A stretch of DNA of 64,000 nt from Buchnera aphidicola (Cavariella theobaldi) (GTDB taxonomy: Bacteria > Pseudomonadota > Gammaproteobacteria > Enterobacterales > Enterobacteriaceae): contig NZ_OZ060413.1 of the NCBI RefSeq assembly GCF_964059165.1, positions 523,278-587,277 on the forward strand, written 5' to 3'. Under the pieces are notes generated by a model, which saw only the letters and a list, made by a program, of their open reading frames with translations, was not told where the DNA came from and did not search any database. Numbering within the stretch: position 1 is the stretch's first letter; the number at the start of each line of letters is the position of its first letter. Made by a program: the position numbers and the translations under genes. Shown piece after piece: positions 51,574 through 63,199 of the stretch.

Positions 51574-53601
51574 TTATTGATATTTTTTTTTAAAATTTTG
51601 TAAAATTTTTTTAAATGTTTTTATTTTATTTTTTTGAATATTTATTGTATTATATTTTTTGTTTAATGATAAATTTTCTTCAAAATATAAATCTTCTCTA
51701 GGTAATTCGAATAAAAAACGACTTGGTTCAGCATCTAGCCACTTGCCATATTCGTTACGTTTACGACATAAAGACAAAAATAATTTATTTTTTGCTCTAG
51801 TGATTCCTACATATGTTAAACGGCGCTCTTCTTCTATTTTATTATCGTTAATACTTCGATAATTTGGCAAAATACCATCTATCATACCAATAATAAAAAC
51901 AAAAGAAAATTCTAATCCTTTTGATGCATGTAATGTCATTAATTTCACAGTATCATTAATATCACTTTCTTTATTTTCCTCAACAATATCCCGAAGAGTC
52001 ATTTTAGCGATAATTTGAGATAATGTCATCGGTATTTCAATTTCACTTCCTTTTAACATACTTTTACACCATTTTAATAAAACATAAATATTATTCATAC
52101 TAATTTTTATTTTTTCAGGTTCTTTTAAAGTTTTTGATAACCATGATTCGTATTCAATATCTTCTATAATTGTATTCAATATCTTTAAAGGATTCGAAGA
52201 AGATATTAAATATTTTTTTTCTATCCAGGAAGAAAAAGAATTTAATTTTTTTAGTGTGTTTGTATTAAATAAATGATGCTCTTTTAAATTTTTGATAACT
52301 GTGAATAAACTTATATTTTTTTCAAGAGCAATTTTTTTTATTTTTTGTAAAGTAATGACACCCATTTTCCGTGAAGGAATATTTAATATTCTTATAAATG
52401 CATAATCATCATTAGGATTAATAATAATACGTAAATAAGAAAGTATATCTTTTATTTCTGGACGGGAAAAAAATGATGTACTTATGGATATATTATAAGG
52501 AATATTTTTTTTAATAAATATTTTTTCAAAAATTTGTGCTTGATAATTTCCGCGATATAAAATAGCGCAATCTTTATAATGCATTTTTTTTTTGGATTTT
52601 TCATAAATAATTTTTTCTACTATTTTTTCTGCTTCTTGTTCTTCATTGTCACCAATTATGATAGTAATTTTTTTACCATAATCCAAATTAGAAAACAATT
52701 TTTTTTGAAAATAATTGACATTGTTTGAAATTAAACTATTAGCCACTTTAATGATTCTTTTAGAAGAGCGATAATTTTGTTCCATTTTAATTATTCTTAA
52801 ATTAGGATAATCTTTTTGTAATGATAATATGTTCTCTAATTTAGCACCGCGCCAAGAATATATTGATTGATCATCATCTCCAACTAATGTAAAATTGGAA
52901 TTTTCATTAGTTAAAATTTTTAATAAAGCATACTGACTATTATTTGTATCTTGATATTCATCTACTAAAAAATAAGAAATCTTTTTTTTCCAATCATTGC
53001 GTATTTTTTTATTATTTTTTAATAATAATACTGGAATACAAATTAAATCATCAAAATCGAGTGCATTTGATTGACGTAAATGCCAATTGTATTTCTTGTA
53101 AAGCAATGCACATTCTTGTTCTAATGTAGATTTTGCTGATATTTTTGCTGCTTCAGGTGTAAAAAAATTATTTTTCCAATATGAAATCATAAATAAAATT
53201 TTTTTTAAAAATTTCTTATTATATTCTATTTTTTTATCAATAATTGTTTTTAATAAAGATAATTGATCTTTTTCATCAAAAATACAAAAATTTATATCTA
53301 AATCAAATGATTTAATTTCTTTTCTAATAATTTCTAAACCTAATGAATGAAAAGTAGAAATAATCATATTTTTAATATGTATAGCATTCAAATATTTTGC
53401 AAGTCGTATTTTTATTTCATGAGCTGCTTTGTTAGTAAAAGTGACAGCAACAATATTCTCGGGTTGATATTGACAATTTTTTATCAAATGAATAATTTTA
53501 TTAATAATTACTTTAGTTTTACCGGATCCAGCCCCTGCTAATATTAAACAGGGACCATTGGTACAATGAATTGCATTTTTTTGAATAGAGTTTAGTGACA
53601 T
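51574..53601 (-). CDS. rep: ATP-dependent DNA helicase Rep
   Basis: 3'-5' superfamily 1 helicase that clears proteins ahead of the fork and helps restart. 675 aa (E. coli 673). Motif Q/I LNSIQKNAI and LILAGAGSGKTKVI near residue 23, VTFTNKAAHEIK near 54, motif II FLVDEYQDTNNSQY near 213, motif III LVGDDDQSIYSWRGA near 240, motif IV EQNYRSSKRII near 275, and motifs V-VI LMTLHASKGLEF and EERRLTYVGITRAK near 555-600. All motor motifs are intact. It shares its strand with trxA downstream and ilvC upstream. Confidence 0.97.
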   Translation of the reverse strand: MSLNSIQKNAIHCTNGPCLILAGAGSGKTKVIINKIIHLIKNCQYQPENIVAVTFTNKAAHEIKIRLAKYLNAIHIKNMIISTFHSLGLEIIRKEIKSFDLDINFCIFDEKDQLSLLKTIIDKKIEYNKKFLKKILFMISYWKNNFFTPEAAKISAKSTLEQECALLYKKYNWHLRQSNALDFDDLICIPVLLLKNNKKIRNDWKKKISYFLVDEYQDTNNSQYALLKILTNENSNFTLVGDDDQSIYSWRGAKLENILSLQKDYPNLRIIKMEQNYRSSKRIIKVANSLISNNVNYFQKKLFSNLDYGKKITIIIGDNEEQEAEKIVEKIIYEKSKKKMHYKDCAILYRGNYQAQIFEKIFIKKNIPYNISISTSFFSRPEIKDILSYLRIIINPNDDYAFIRILNIPSRKMGVITLQKIKKIALEKNISLFTVIKNLKEHHLFNTNTLKKLNSFSSWIEKKYLISSSNPLKILNTIIEDIEYESWLSKTLKEPEKIKISMNNIYVLLKWCKSMLKGSEIEIPMTLSQIIAKMTLRDIVEENKESDINDTVKLMTLHASKGLEFSFVFIIGMIDGILPNYRSINDNKIEEERRLTYVGITRAKNKLFLSLCRKRNEYGKWLDAEPSRFLFELPREDLYFEENLSLNKKYNTINIQKNKIKTFKKILQNFKKKYQ

Positions 53602-53651
53602 AAATAATAGTATTCAATTAATAAAAATTGTTTTAAAAAAAATAAAAAAAT

Positions 53652-55124
53652 TTATTGTGCAACGGTAATTTTTTTCATATCTTTCATATAACTTCTTAAT
53701 TTTCGGCCAACAGTTTCAATAGGATGATTGCGAATAGACTCATTAATCTGATATAATTCAGAATTATCTATAGATTGTATTGGAACAGTAGAGCCTATAT
53801 CATTATGAGGCAATGTTTTTACTATATTACTTAATATTGGATATGCAGTATTAGAGAATAAATGACTACCATATTCAGCAGTATCAGAAATAACCATATT
53901 CATTTCGTAAAGTTTTTTTCTAGCAATCGTATTAGCAATTAATGGTAGTTCATGTAATGATTCATAATAAGCAGATTCTTTCATAATACCTGCATTTTGC
54001 ATAGTGTCAAAAGCTAATTCTATTCCTGCTTTTAATATTGCAACCATTAATGTGCCGTGATCATAATATTCTTGTTCTGGTATTTTCGATAAAGATACTG
54101 GAGAGTTTTCAAAGCTCGTATTTTTAATTTTTATGCGCCAATTTAACAATTTTTTATCTTCTTGATTCCAGTCACGCATCATTTCTAGAGAAAATTGTCC
54201 GGAAATAATATCATCCATATGTTTTTGGAATAAAGGCGAGAGTATTTTTTTAATTTTTTTAGATAGTATAAATGCTCTAATTTTAGCCGAATTAGATAAT
54301 CTATCCATCATTAATGTAATACCACCATGTTTTAAAGATTCTGTAATAGCTTCCCATCCATATTGTACTAATTTTCCTGCATATGTAGCATCATATTTAT
54401 CATGAATGAGCTTTTCGTAACAAACTAGGGAAGCAGTTTGAAGAAGACCACATAGAATAGTTTGTTCACCCATTAAATCAGATTTAACTTCAGCTACAAA
54501 AGACGATTCTAATACACCAGCCCGATGCCCACCAATGGAATATGCCCATGCTTTAGCAAGTTCTAATCCCATATTATGTGGATCATTTTCATTATGCACT
54601 GCAATTAAAGTGGGTACACCAAAACCTCTTTTATATTCTTCTCTTACTTCAGTACCTGGACATTTTGGAGCCACCATAATCACTGTAATATCTTCTCGAA
54701 TTTTTTCGCCGCATTCTACAATATTAAATCCATGTGAATAACCTAAACAAGAGTTTTTTTTCATCAGTCTCTGTAATTCTTGAACAACTGTCGAATGTTT
54801 TTTATCAGGTGTTAAATTGATAATTAAATCAGCATGAGGTATTAAAGAATTATAGTCGTTAACTATAAAATTATTTTTTGTTGCGTTAATCCAGGATATA
54901 TTTTTTTTAATAATACTTTCTTTTCTTAATGCAAAAGCAACGTTAAGTCCTGCATCTCGCATATTCAATCCTTGATTTAAACCTTGAGCTCCACAACCAA
55001 CAATAACTATTTTTTTTTGTTTTAAAATATTATTTTTTTTTTGAAATTCTTTTCTTTTCATAAAACGACAGTGTTTAATTTGCTTTATTTTTTGACTAAA
55101 TTTTAATTGATTAAAATAATTCAC
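53652..55124 (-). CDS. ilvC: Ketol-acid reductoisomerase (class II)
   Basis: Second common step of valine and isoleucine synthesis: isomerises and reduces acetolactate or acetohydroxybutyrate with NADPH. 490 aa, the long enterobacterial form (E. coli 491). It starts at a GTG (55122-55124) with GGAG 8 nt upstream. Rossmann [15 protein letters not shown] near residue 45, [13 protein letters not shown] near 150, [18 protein letters not shown] near 208 with the metal-binding Asp and Glu, and [19 protein letters not shown] near 385 are conserved. It follows ilvD by 47 nt; the two serve branched-chain amino acid supply to the host. Confidence 0.98.
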   Translation of the reverse strand: MNYFNQLKFSQKIKQIKHCRFMKRKEFQKKNNILKQKKIVIVGCGAQGLNQGLNMRDAGLNVAFALRKESIIKKNISWINATKNNFIVNDYNSLIPHADLIINLTPDKKHSTVVQELQRLMKKNSCLGYSHGFNIVECGEKIREDITVIMVAPKCPGTEVREEYKRGFGVPTLIAVHNENDPHNMGLELAKAWAYSIGGHRAGVLESSFVAEVKSDLMGEQTILCGLLQTASLVCYEKLIHDKYDATYAGKLVQYGWEAITESLKHGGITLMMDRLSNSAKIRAFILSKKIKKILSPLFQKHMDDIISGQFSLEMMRDWNQEDKKLLNWRIKIKNTSFENSPVSLSKIPEQEYYDHGTLMVAILKAGIELAFDTMQNAGIMKESAYYESLHELPLIANTIARKKLYEMNMVISDTAEYGSHLFSNTAYPILSNIVKTLPHNDIGSTVPIQSIDNSELYQINESIRNHPIETVGRKLRSYMKDMKKITVAQ

Positions 55125-55171
55125 TGTATTTTCTCCAAAGAAGTTTAATAAAAAATATACAAGATAAAAAA

Positions 55172-57025
55172 TTAAAAATTAGATAATTTATTTCTATCTC
55201 TTACAGCTCCCTTATCAGCACTAGTGGCAAAAAATGCATATGTTTTTAATGCAAAAGAAATGTGTCTTTGACGATTATTCGGAAGGTAAGATTTAGAACC
55301 TTTTAATTTTTCAGTAGCAATACGAAAATTTAATTCATTTTCTGTGATTTTTAAATTAATTGTTCTATTTGGAATGTTAATTTCAATAATATCATTATTT
55401 TTTACTAATGCAATAAGACCTTTATTTGCAGCTTCAGGGGAAATATGTCCTATTGATAGACCAGAAGTACCACCAGAAAATCTACCATCGGTAATTAATG
55501 CACATTTTTTATCTAGATTCATAGATTTTAAATATGTAGTCGGATATAACATTTCCTGCATACCTGGACCCCCTTTAGGACCTTCATAACGTATAACAAC
55601 TACATCTCCTGGAATAATTTTATTATTTAAAATAGCATTTACTGCTTCTTCTTGACTATTATATACTTTTGCTGGTCCAGAAAAAATATAATGACTTTTT
55701 TCAATACTTGCCGTTTTTATTATACAGCCATTTTTTGCTAAATTACCATATAAAACAGCTAATCCACCAGTTTTAGTATAAGCATGCTCACAAGATCTAA
55801 TACATCCATAACGTCTATCAGTATCAAGTTCTTTCCATCTACAACTTTGAGAATATGGCTCTATTGTACGTATTCCACCAGGTCCCGCTCGAAACATTTT
55901 AAGTGCATAAGTGTTTTTTGTGGTTAAAATATCATACTTTTTTAATGTATCTTGTAAAGATAATCTCAGAATGTTTTTTGTATATACATTTAATAAATTT
56001 GCTCTATTTAATTCACCTAAAATACCCATGACACCACCTGCTCGATGTACATCTTCAATATGATATAAAGACGTACTGGGTGCTACTTTACAAATATGAG
56101 GTATAATTTTCGACAAATTATCAACATCTGACATTGTAAAATCCACATCCGCTTCTTGCGCAGCAGCTAACAAATGTAAAATAGTATTAGTGGATCCACC
56201 CATGGCAATATCCAACATCATTGCATTTTTAAAGGATTCTTTTTTTGCAATATTGCAGGGTAAAACATCTTCATTATTATTATCATAATAATCTTTAGTA
56301 ATATCTACTATGCATTTAGCAGCATTTAAAAATAGTTTTTTGCGATCAGTATGCGTGGCTAATAACGTACCATTACCTGGTAATGATAAACCCAGTGCTT
56401 CAGTTAAACAATTCATAGAATTGGCTGTAAACATTCCAGAACAGGATCCACATGTAGGACATGCTAATTGCTCAATTTTATTAATAAATTTTTCAGATTG
56501 TGAGGGGTTACCACTTTGAATCATTGCATCTACTAAATCAATTTTTATTATTTTGTTATTTTTTTTTATTTTCCCAGCTTCCATGGGTCCGCCAGAAACA
56601 AAAACAGAAGGAATATTCAAACGTAATGATGCCATCAGCATGCCAGGTGTAATTTTATCACAATTAGAAATACAAATCATTGCATCAGCGCAATGTGCAT
56701 TGATGACATATTCTATAGAATCGGAAATCAATTCCCGAGATGGTAATGAATATAGCATACCTGCATGTCCCATGGCTATACCATCATCTATAGCAATAGT
56801 ATTGAATTCTTTAGCAACACCTCCAGCATTATTAATGGCTTGAGAAACTACTTTCCCTACAGATTGTAAATGCACATGTCCAGGTACAAATTGAGAAAAA
56901 GAATTGACAACTGCAATAATAGGTTTTTTAAAATCTTCATCTATCATGCCGGTAGCTCGCCATAAAGATCGAGCTCCTGCCATATTTCTACCATGTGTTG
57001 TCGTAAAAGAACGATATTGTGGCAT
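55172..57025 (-). CDS. ilvD: Dihydroxy-acid dehydratase
   Basis: Third common step of valine and isoleucine synthesis; an Fe-S dehydratase. 617 aa (E. coli 616). The cluster-binding Cys lie in [20 protein letters not shown] near residue 118 and [19 protein letters not shown] near 191. [15 protein letters not shown] and [15 protein letters not shown] near 460, and [20 protein letters not shown] near 520 are typical. It is upstream of ilvC on the same strand. Its cluster depends on the isc genes that begin 415 nt away on the other strand. Confidence 0.98.
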   Translation of the reverse strand: MPQYRSFTTTHGRNMAGARSLWRATGMIDEDFKKPIIAVVNSFSQFVPGHVHLQSVGKVVSQAINNAGGVAKEFNTIAIDDGIAMGHAGMLYSLPSRELISDSIEYVINAHCADAMICISNCDKITPGMLMASLRLNIPSVFVSGGPMEAGKIKKNNKIIKIDLVDAMIQSGNPSQSEKFINKIEQLACPTCGSCSGMFTANSMNCLTEALGLSLPGNGTLLATHTDRKKLFLNAAKCIVDITKDYYDNNNEDVLPCNIAKKESFKNAMMLDIAMGGSTNTILHLLAAAQEADVDFTMSDVDNLSKIIPHICKVAPSTSLYHIEDVHRAGGVMGILGELNRANLLNVYTKNILRLSLQDTLKKYDILTTKNTYALKMFRAGPGGIRTIEPYSQSCRWKELDTDRRYGCIRSCEHAYTKTGGLAVLYGNLAKNGCIIKTASIEKSHYIFSGPAKVYNSQEEAVNAILNNKIIPGDVVVIRYEGPKGGPGMQEMLYPTTYLKSMNLDKKCALITDGRFSGGTSGLSIGHISPEAANKGLIALVKNNDIIEINIPNRTINLKITENELNFRIATEKLKGSKSYLPNNRQRHISFALKTYAFFATSADKGAVRDRNKLSNF

Positions 57026-57197
57026 TTTGATGATTCCTACGATAATTATTTAATAATACATTACTTGAGAATGGAAAATGATATTTTTGGTATATTTTTT
57101 GAGATAACGATAAATATTTCGGATAATACTTTTATATAATAAAAAAAGTATTTGTTTGATAAGTAAATAGCGAGATAATGAGATTTTAAATGTATTT

Positions 57198-57270
57198 CAG
57201 GGATGGTAGGATTTGAACCTACAACTTTCGGTTTTGGAGACCGATGCTCTACCAATTGAACTACACCCCT
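57198..57270 (-). tRNA. tRNA-Trp (anticodon CCA)
   Basis: A 73-nt minus-strand tRNA: acceptor AGGGGTG pairs with CATCCCT (one G-U), the anticodon loop is CTCCAAA (CCA), and the body GTAGTTCAATTGGTAGAGC matches E. coli tRNA-Trp. Discriminator G, no encoded CCA. A frame translated across it (ending at 57255) is only a shadow. Confidence 0.97.
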
Positions 57271-57440
57271 TCAATTTATACTAAAAATAAGAGATTTTAT
57301 TATATTGTGAATATAAAAAAAAGTCTAGTATATATTATATACTAATTTTATATTATAAAATTGATATAATATCAATATATTTTAGAAAGTTAATATATTT
57401 CTCTATTTAAATTTTTTATGATGTATAAGGTAAATATTTT

Positions 57441-58655
57441 ATGAAAATTCCGATTTATTTAGATTATGCTGCAACAACACCGGTAGAAGAAAAAGTTGCA
57501 AAAAAGATGATGCATTACTTAACACTAGATGGAACATTTGGTAACTCTGTCTCTCGCTCTCATAAATTTGGTTGGGATGCGGAAGAAGCAGTAGATGTTG
57601 CTCGAAACCAAATAGCAGAATTGATTAAAGCGGATTCACGTGAAATTATCTTTACTTCAGGAGCCACTGAATCGAATAATTTAGCACTTAAAGGTATTGC
57701 TTACTTTCATAAAAAAAAAGGCAATCATATTATAACGAGTCAAACTGAGCATAAATCTATTTTAGATACATGTAGATATTTAGAAAATGAAGGTTTTTTT
57801 ATTACTTATTTGAAACCCAAAAATAATGGAATTATTGATCCAAATGATATAAAAAAAAATATAAAAAAAAATACAATACTTGTTTCTATTATGCATGTCA
57901 ATAATGAAACGGGCATCATACAGGATATTAATAATATATCAAAAATATGCAGAAAAAATAATGTTTTTTGTCATATTGATGCCACACAAAGTGTCGGAAA
58001 AATAAAATTTGATTTAAATAATTCATGTATAGATTTGATGTCTTTTTCTGCCCATAAAATTTATGGACCTAAGGGAATTGGCTGTTTGTATGCTTGTCGT
58101 AAACCAAGAGTTCGTTTGTCACCTTTATTACATGGTGGAGGTCATGAACGTGGTATGAGATCAGGAACTTTAGCTGTTCATCAAATTATTGGTATGGGCG
58201 AAGCATGTTATTTAGCACAAAAAAAAATTGACGATGATTTTATTCATTTAACTAAGTTAAGAAATATTCTTTGGAATGGTATTAAAGATATTGAGGAAGT
58301 TTATTTGAACAGTGATTTAAAACAAGGTGCACCTCATATTTTGAATGTAAGCTTTAACTATGTTGAAGGCGAATCACTAATTATGGCATTGAAAGATTTA
58401 GCTATTTCTTCTGGCTCTGCTTGTACCTCTTCAAGTTTAGAACCTTCTTATGTATTAAAAGCATTAGGAATAAAGGATGAACTAGCACACAGTTCGATTC
58501 GTTTTTCCATTGGTCGCTTTACTACAAAAAAAGACATTGAATATGCTATTGAATTAGTTCATAAATCTATTGATAAATTACGTCAACTTTCTCCTTTATG
58601 GGAAATGTTTAAATCAGGAGTTGATTTAAATAGTATAGAATGGGATCATAATTAA
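57441..58655 (+). CDS. iscS: Cysteine desulfurase IscS
   Basis: PLP enzyme that takes sulfur from cysteine for Fe-S clusters and tRNA thiolation. 404 aa, as in E. coli. [18 protein letters not shown] at the N-terminus, [13 protein letters not shown] near residue 74, the PLP Lys in [14 protein letters not shown] near 206, and the persulfide Cys in [15 protein letters not shown] near 328. AAGG lies 10 nt before the ATG. It heads the operon iscS-iscU-hscB-hscA-fdx; the regulator iscR of E. coli is absent, so control by cluster status is probably lost. Confidence 0.98.
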   Translation: MKIPIYLDYAATTPVEEKVAKKMMHYLTLDGTFGNSVSRSHKFGWDAEEAVDVARNQIAELIKADSREIIFTSGATESNNLALKGIAYFHKKKGNHIITSQTEHKSILDTCRYLENEGFFITYLKPKNNGIIDPNDIKKNIKKNTILVSIMHVNNETGIIQDINNISKICRKNNVFCHIDATQSVGKIKFDLNNSCIDLMSFSAHKIYGPKGIGCLYACRKPRVRLSPLLHGGGHERGMRSGTLAVHQIIGMGEACYLAQKKIDDDFIHLTKLRNILWNGIKDIEEVYLNSDLKQGAPHILNVSFNYVEGESLIMALKDLAISSGSACTSSSLEPSYVLKALGIKDELAHSSIRFSIGRFTTKKDIEYAIELVHKSIDKLRQLSPLWEMFKSGVDLNSIEWDHN

Positions 58656-58681
58656 TATTCATAAAAATTTAAGGTTTTTAT

Positions 58682-59062
58682 ATGGCTTATAGTAAAAAAG
58701 TAATGGATCATTATGAAAATCCGCGTAATGTTGGATCTTTTTCTAGTTCAGATATAAATGTTGGAAGTGGATTAGTAGGGGCACCAGCTTGCGGTGATGT
58801 AATGAAATTACAAATAAAAGTTAATGCAGAGGGTATTATTGAAGATGCATGTTTTAAAACATACGGATGTGGCTCTGCAATAGCATCTAGTTCATTAGTT
58901 ACTGAATGGGTCAAAGGAAAATCTATTCAAGAAGCTGAATCTATTAAAAATACAGCAATAGTAGAAGAATTAGAATTACCACCAGTCAAAATTCACTGTT
59001 CTATATTGGCAGAAGATGCCATTAAAGCAGCTATTTTTGACTATAAAAATAAAAAAATATAA
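58682..59062 (+). CDS. iscU: Fe-S cluster scaffold IscU
   Basis: Scaffold on which 2Fe-2S clusters are built with sulfur from IscS. 126 aa (E. coli 128). The three ligand Cys are in GAPACGDVMKLQI near residue 37, TYGCGSAIASSS near 63 and KIHCSILAEDA near 106. LPPVK near residue 99-103 is the motif bound by the chaperone HscA. AAGGT lies 6 nt before the ATG and 26 nt after iscS. The following iscA gene of E. coli is absent; a perfect hairpin lies there instead. Confidence 0.98.
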   Translation: MAYSKKVMDHYENPRNVGSFSSSDINVGSGLVGAPACGDVMKLQIKVNAEGIIEDACFKTYGCGSAIASSSLVTEWVKGKSIQEAESIKNTAIVEELELPPVKIHCSILAEDAIKAAIFDYKNKKI

Positions 59063-59070
59063 ATTTCTAA

Positions 59071-59106
59071 TTAAATGTTGAAAGTATTGTCTCTTTCAAC
59101 ATTTAA
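59071..59106 (+). repeat. Perfect 14-bp inverted repeat between iscU and hscB
   Basis: Arms at 59071-59084 and 59093-59106 (TTAAATGTTGAAAG and its exact complement) with an 8-nt loop TATTGTCT. It begins 8 nt after the iscU stop and ends 37 nt before the hscB ATG. In mRNA it would form a stable hairpin for this AT-rich genome. It may partly terminate transcription or protect the iscSU message. E. coli has iscA here. Confidence 0.75.
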
Positions 59107-59143
59107 TAATTTGTATATATATTTTAAATATCTTAGGATTTTT

Positions 59144-59638
59144 ATGGATTATTTTCAATTATTTAATTTACCAAAAAAAATAGAAATTAATAAAAAGTTA
59201 CTCTCGAAAAATTTTTATAAACTTCAATTAATTTATCATCCTGATTTGTTTATTCATGCTTCTTGTTCAGAAAAAAAAAATATTTTAAAAAAATCTATAA
59301 ATATTAATAAAGGTTATAAAATTCTACGGCATTTTTCGACCAGAGCTATATATTTATTGTCTTTAAATGGTATTAATATAAATCAAAAAAAAATATCTTT
59401 TAATAATCATATATTTTTATCAAAATATTTTTCTTTATATGAAGAATTAGATTATGTAAAAAATCATGATCATAATAAAGAAGCATACAATTCTTTTAAT
59501 AAAAAAGTACAAAACCAAATACAAAAATATAAAGATAATATTATAATACAATTAAATAATAAAAATTGGATTGCTAGTGAAAAAATTATATTAAAATTAT
59601 TGTTTGTTTTAAAAATAGAAAAAAGTTTAAAAAAATAA
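59144..59638 (+). CDS. hscB: Co-chaperone HscB
   Basis: J-type co-chaperone that delivers IscU to HscA and stimulates its ATPase. From the ATG at 59144 it is 164 aa (E. coli 171), starting MDYFQLFNLPKK like E. coli MDYFTLFGLPAR, with AGGAT before it. An earlier ATG at 59075 lies inside the inverted repeat and its extension has no homology. The J-domain HPD motif is in QLIYHPDLFI near residue 32. The C-terminal helical IscU-binding domain is present but very Lys/Asn-rich. Confidence 0.95.
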   Translation: MDYFQLFNLPKKIEINKKLLSKNFYKLQLIYHPDLFIHASCSEKKNILKKSININKGYKILRHFSTRAIYLLSLNGININQKKISFNNHIFLSKYFSLYEELDYVKNHDHNKEAYNSFNKKVQNQIQKYKDNIIIQLNNKNWIASEKIILKLLFVLKIEKSLKK

Positions 59639-59675
59639 GATTTTTATTAAGACAAGTAAATGAGGATCTTTTTAA

Positions 59676-61490
59676 ATGATTGTTATAAAAAATAAAGAAG
59701 ATACAAAATTAACTATAGGAATTGATTTAGGTACTACGTATTCTTTGGTAGCTACAATAAATCAAAGATGCTCTGCTTTATTATTAGATCATAATAAAAA
59801 TTTTTTATTACCATCAATAGTACATTATCAAAAAAACAATGTACTAGTCGGTTTTGAAGCGAAAAAAAAAATAATTGAAGATCCTATCAATACTATTAGT
59901 TCTGTTAAAAGATTAATGGGTCGCTCTATAGACTTTGTTCAAAAAAATTTTCCAGTATTACCTTATATTATCAAAGAAAATTATAATGGTGGTATTGAAT
60001 TTCATACTAATTTTGGAATTGTAACACCTATCGATGTATCTAGTGAAATATTAAAATATTTAAAAAAAAAAATATATTCTTTATTTCATCAAAACATTTA
60101 TGCTTCTATTATTACTGTTCCAGCTTATTTTAATAATCTTCAAAAAATAGCTACAAAAAAAGCAGCTTCTATAGCAAATATTAACCTCATAAGATTGTTA
60201 CATGAACCAACGGCTGCAGCTATTGCATATGGTTTAGAAAATAAAAAAAAAGGTATTGTTGCAGTTTACGATTTAGGAGGTGGTACATTTGATATTTCAA
60301 TATTGTCATTAAAAAAAGGTATATTTGAAGTATTAGCAACTGGTGGAGATTCCAATTTAGGTGGCGATGATTTTGATTTGGCTTTAGCTCAATATATTTA
60401 TAAAAAATCTAAAATACAAAAAAAATGTGATATTTTTCTCCAATCTAGATTGTTACACATTGCACGAAAAACTAAAATAGATTTAAGCACAAAAAAAATA
60501 GCATCAGTACATTTTTGTAGCTGGAATGGTTATATTACTCGCGATGAATTTAATGGTATTATTGAATGTTTTATCGAAAAAACATTACTTATTTGTTTGA
60601 ATATATTAAAGGATATTAATTTAAAGCTAGATCGTGTTGAAGAAATTATTATGGTGGGTGGATCTACACGTATTCCTCTAGTATATCAGAAAGTTTTAAA
60701 ATTTTTTCAAAAAAATCCGTTAATTTTTATTAATCCTGATCAAGTAGTAGCTATAGGCGCTGCAACACAGATAGATATGTTGATGAAAAAAACTTCTGAC
60801 AATAAAACAATATTATTAGATGTAACTCCTATTTCTTTGGGAATTGAAGTCATGGGCGGTTTTGTCGAACATATTATATCTCGTAATACAACTATACCAA
60901 TTTCGAAAACAAAAGAATTCACAACATATCAAGATAATCAAACTAGTATCTTAATTCATGTATTACAAGGGGAAAGAGAGTGTGTAAAAGATTGTTTATC
61001 TTTATCTCGTTTTGTTTTAAAAGGTATACCACCTAAAAAAGCGGGTACAATTAGAATTCTAGTTACCTTTGAAATAGATGCAGAGGGTTTAATAAGCATT
61101 CAGGCTGTAGAACAAACTAGTGGTTTAGAAAAAAAAATCTATATTGATCAAAATATTAAACTTTTTAAAACAAATATTGATGATACTTTTGATAAATCCG
61201 TAGATTATAAAAAAAAAGATTATTTTTTTAGAATCACCGAAGAAAAAAAAATGGAATGTAATGGTGTATTAAATATTTTGGAAAAAGCATTACAAGAAGA
61301 TAAACATCTTATTAATAAAAAAGATTTTAAAAAAATAGAATATGAAAAAAATAAATTACAAAAGTATATTAATCAAAATGATTTTCATGCTATGAAAAAT
61401 CAACTTAATAAATTAGATGAAGCTAGCAAAAAACTTTTCTTATTACGTGTTAAGAAAAGTCTTCAATCTGTTTCAATAAAAAATTTTTAG
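59676..61490 (+). CDS. hscA: Fe-S assembly chaperone HscA (Hsp70 family)
   Basis: Specialised Hsp70 that binds the LPPVK motif of IscU and drives cluster transfer. 604 aa (E. coli 616). ATPase domain: [14 protein letters not shown] near residue 14, [13 protein letters not shown] near 178, [14 protein letters not shown] near 196, [15 protein letters not shown] near 327. Substrate domain: [17 protein letters not shown] near 388 and [20 protein letters not shown] near 420. The C-terminal lid is shorter and lysine-rich. It lies 37 nt after hscB and 13 nt before fdx. Confidence 0.97.
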   Translation: MIVIKNKEDTKLTIGIDLGTTYSLVATINQRCSALLLDHNKNFLLPSIVHYQKNNVLVGFEAKKKIIEDPINTISSVKRLMGRSIDFVQKNFPVLPYIIKENYNGGIEFHTNFGIVTPIDVSSEILKYLKKKIYSLFHQNIYASIITVPAYFNNLQKIATKKAASIANINLIRLLHEPTAAAIAYGLENKKKGIVAVYDLGGGTFDISILSLKKGIFEVLATGGDSNLGGDDFDLALAQYIYKKSKIQKKCDIFLQSRLLHIARKTKIDLSTKKIASVHFCSWNGYITRDEFNGIIECFIEKTLLICLNILKDINLKLDRVEEIIMVGGSTRIPLVYQKVLKFFQKNPLIFINPDQVVAIGAATQIDMLMKKTSDNKTILLDVTPISLGIEVMGGFVEHIISRNTTIPISKTKEFTTYQDNQTSILIHVLQGERECVKDCLSLSRFVLKGIPPKKAGTIRILVTFEIDAEGLISIQAVEQTSGLEKKIYIDQNIKLFKTNIDDTFDKSVDYKKKDYFFRITEEKKMECNGVLNILEKALQEDKHLINKKDFKKIEYEKNKLQKYINQNDFHAMKNQLNKLDEASKKLFLLRVKKSLQSVSIKNF

Positions 61491-61503
61491 AAGAGAGCAT
61501 ACA

Positions 61504-61830
61504 ATGCCGATAGTTACATTTTTACCACATAGAATTATATTGCCTAAAGGTGGTCAATTTTTTGCATGTCCAGGTGAAACTATTTTAGATGTTGGATTAC
61601 GTAATCATATTCAATTAGAACATGCTTGTGAAAAATCATGTGCATGCAGCACATGTCATTGTATTGTGAGAAAAGGATTTTCATCATTATCTGGTTGGTC
61701 TGAACAGGAAGATGATATTTTAGATAAAGCTTGGGGTTTAGAATCTCATAGTCGTTTAAGTTGCCAAGCTATTATTGGTTTGGTAGATATTGAAGTAGAA
61801 ATACCTTTATACAATATTAATCATTGGTAA
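61504..61830 (+). CDS. fdx: 2Fe-2S ferredoxin Fdx (isc operon)
   Basis: Electron donor in Fe-S cluster assembly. 108 aa (E. coli 111). The adrenodoxin-type cluster loop is in [17 protein letters not shown] near residue 39-55 with the fourth Cys in RLSCQA near 87. Its 3' end overlaps the 3' end of der by 14 nt on the opposite strand. iscX, the last gene of the E. coli operon, is missing. Confidence 0.97.
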   Translation: MPIVTFLPHRIILPKGGQFFACPGETILDVGLRNHIQLEHACEKSCACSTCHCIVRKGFSSLSGWSEQEDDILDKAWGLESHSRLSCQAIIGLVDIEVEIPLYNINHW

Positions 61831-63199
61831 TATGTTTTTTATTTTTAATATAAGGATTTACATTCTCTTTAAAATGTATTCTGATTGGTGTTCCTTTAAT
61901 ATTCAAAATAGAGTAAAAGAAATTAATTAAATACCGTTTATAGGAAGCAGATAATAATCTTACCTGATTGCCATGTATAATGATATAAGGTGGGTTACAG
62001 CTTCCTAAATGCGCATATTTCATCTTTATACGACGTTTTTTTATCATAGGTGGTTGATGTTTTTTAATCGCTTTATACATTGTTTCTGTTAGTATAGAAG
62101 TGCTAAATTTTTTTTTAGCATTGCGATAAGCTTCTTGCACTGATTGAAATAATGTGAATATTTTTGTTTTATATAAAGCTGATACAAAATGAATTCTAAC
62201 AAAAAAAAGAAATTTTAATTTTTTCTTAATAAGTTCTTTAAATGTTTTTTGTTCTATAACATTTAATAAATCCCATTTATTAATAATTATCACAATGGGC
62301 TTTCCTGCATTTATAATAAAATTAGCTAAAAATAGATCTTGACTAGAAATTTGAATGTTAGCATCAATAATTAATAATACAACATGGGTTTTTTCAATAG
62401 TTTGTAAAGTTTTAATAATAGAAAATTGTTGAATTGTATTATTATTTTTTTTATTTTTTGATACACCTGCGGTATCAACAAAAATATAATCTTCATTATG
62501 ATATCGCATAGGAATAGAAATGCTATCTAATGTAGTGCCTGGTTGATCATAAGTAATCATTCTATCATTTTTTAAAAGAGAATTGATTAAAGTAGATTTA
62601 CCGACATTTGGACGCCCGATAAAAGACATCTTTATTATATTATTTTTTGTATTTTTTGCAAGGTTCAAATCATTTAATTGATCTTGATTTTTAGTTATAT
62701 ATACGTTTGTTAATGGAATTAAGTATTTATTTATCAGTTTCTGAATTCCTTGCTGGTGGGTTGCAGAAATAATATGATTATTTTTAAAACCCAAAGAATA
62801 AAATTCATTAATAATAGATAAATCTTTTATTCCATCTATTTTATTAATAAGTAATATAGTTTTTTTGTTAAAAAATCTTATTTTTTTTGCAATAGTATAT
62901 TCTTGCGGCATAATTCCTTCACGTGCATTTACTACAAACAATATTATATTTGCTTCTTTAATAGCATTTAATGTTTTTTCATATATCTGATTAGTAATTT
63001 TATCTAATTCTATATCCAATCCAGCAGTGTCAATTAAAATTATTTTTTTTTTGTCTTCTAAATTACATACTCCATATTGCCGATCTCTTGTTAATCCTGG
63101 ATAATTTGCTACTAAAGCATTGCGGCTTTTTGTTAACACATTAAATATACTTGATTTTCCTACATTAGTTCGACCTATCAAAATAATAACCGGTAACAT
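61817..63199 (-). CDS. der: Ribosome-assembly GTPase Der (EngA)
   Basis: Double-GTPase needed to assemble the 50S subunit. 460 aa (E. coli 490); the missing length is mostly the acidic linker between the two GTPase domains. Domain 1: [14 protein letters not shown] near residue 9, [10 protein letters not shown] near 34, DTAG near 57, NKID near 119. Domain 2: [15 protein letters not shown] near 197, [12 protein letters not shown] near 224 (E. coli has PGTTRDS), [14 protein letters not shown] near 312. The C-terminal KH-like domain ends [20 protein letters not shown]. bamB, upstream of der in E. coli, is absent. Confidence 0.97.
   Translation of the reverse strand: MLPVIILIGRTNVGKSSIFNVLTKSRNALVANYPGLTRDRQYGVCNLEDKKKIILIDTAGLDIELDKITNQIYEKTLNAIKEANIILFVVNAREGIMPQEYTIAKKIRFFNKKTILLINKIDGIKDLSIINEFYSLGFKNNHIISATHQQGIQKLINKYLIPLTNVYITKNQDQLNDLNLAKNTKNNIIKMSFIGRPNVGKSTLINSLLKNDRMITYDQPGTTLDSISIPMRYHNEDYIFVDTAGVSKNKKNNNTIQQFSIIKTLQTIEKTHVVLLIIDANIQISSQDLFLANFIINAGKPIVIIINKWDLLNVIEQKTFKELIKKKLKFLFFVRIHFVSALYKTKIFTLFQSVQEAYRNAKKKFSTSILTETMYKAIKKHQPPMIKKRRIKMKYAHLGSCNPPYIIIHGNQVRLLSASYKRYLINFFYSILNIKGTPIRIHFKENVNPYIKNKKHITND

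Noticed and set aside
57061..57255. Minus-strand frame of 64 codons with a GSNPT motif
   Set aside because: It is a translation across tRNA-Trp (57198-57270) and adjacent spacer; the motif is the usual shadow of a tRNA T-arm.
59075..59143. Upstream ATG for hscB inside the inverted repeat
   Set aside because: The 23 extra residues have no counterpart in HscB; the ATG at 59144 matches the family start and has its own ribosome-binding site.
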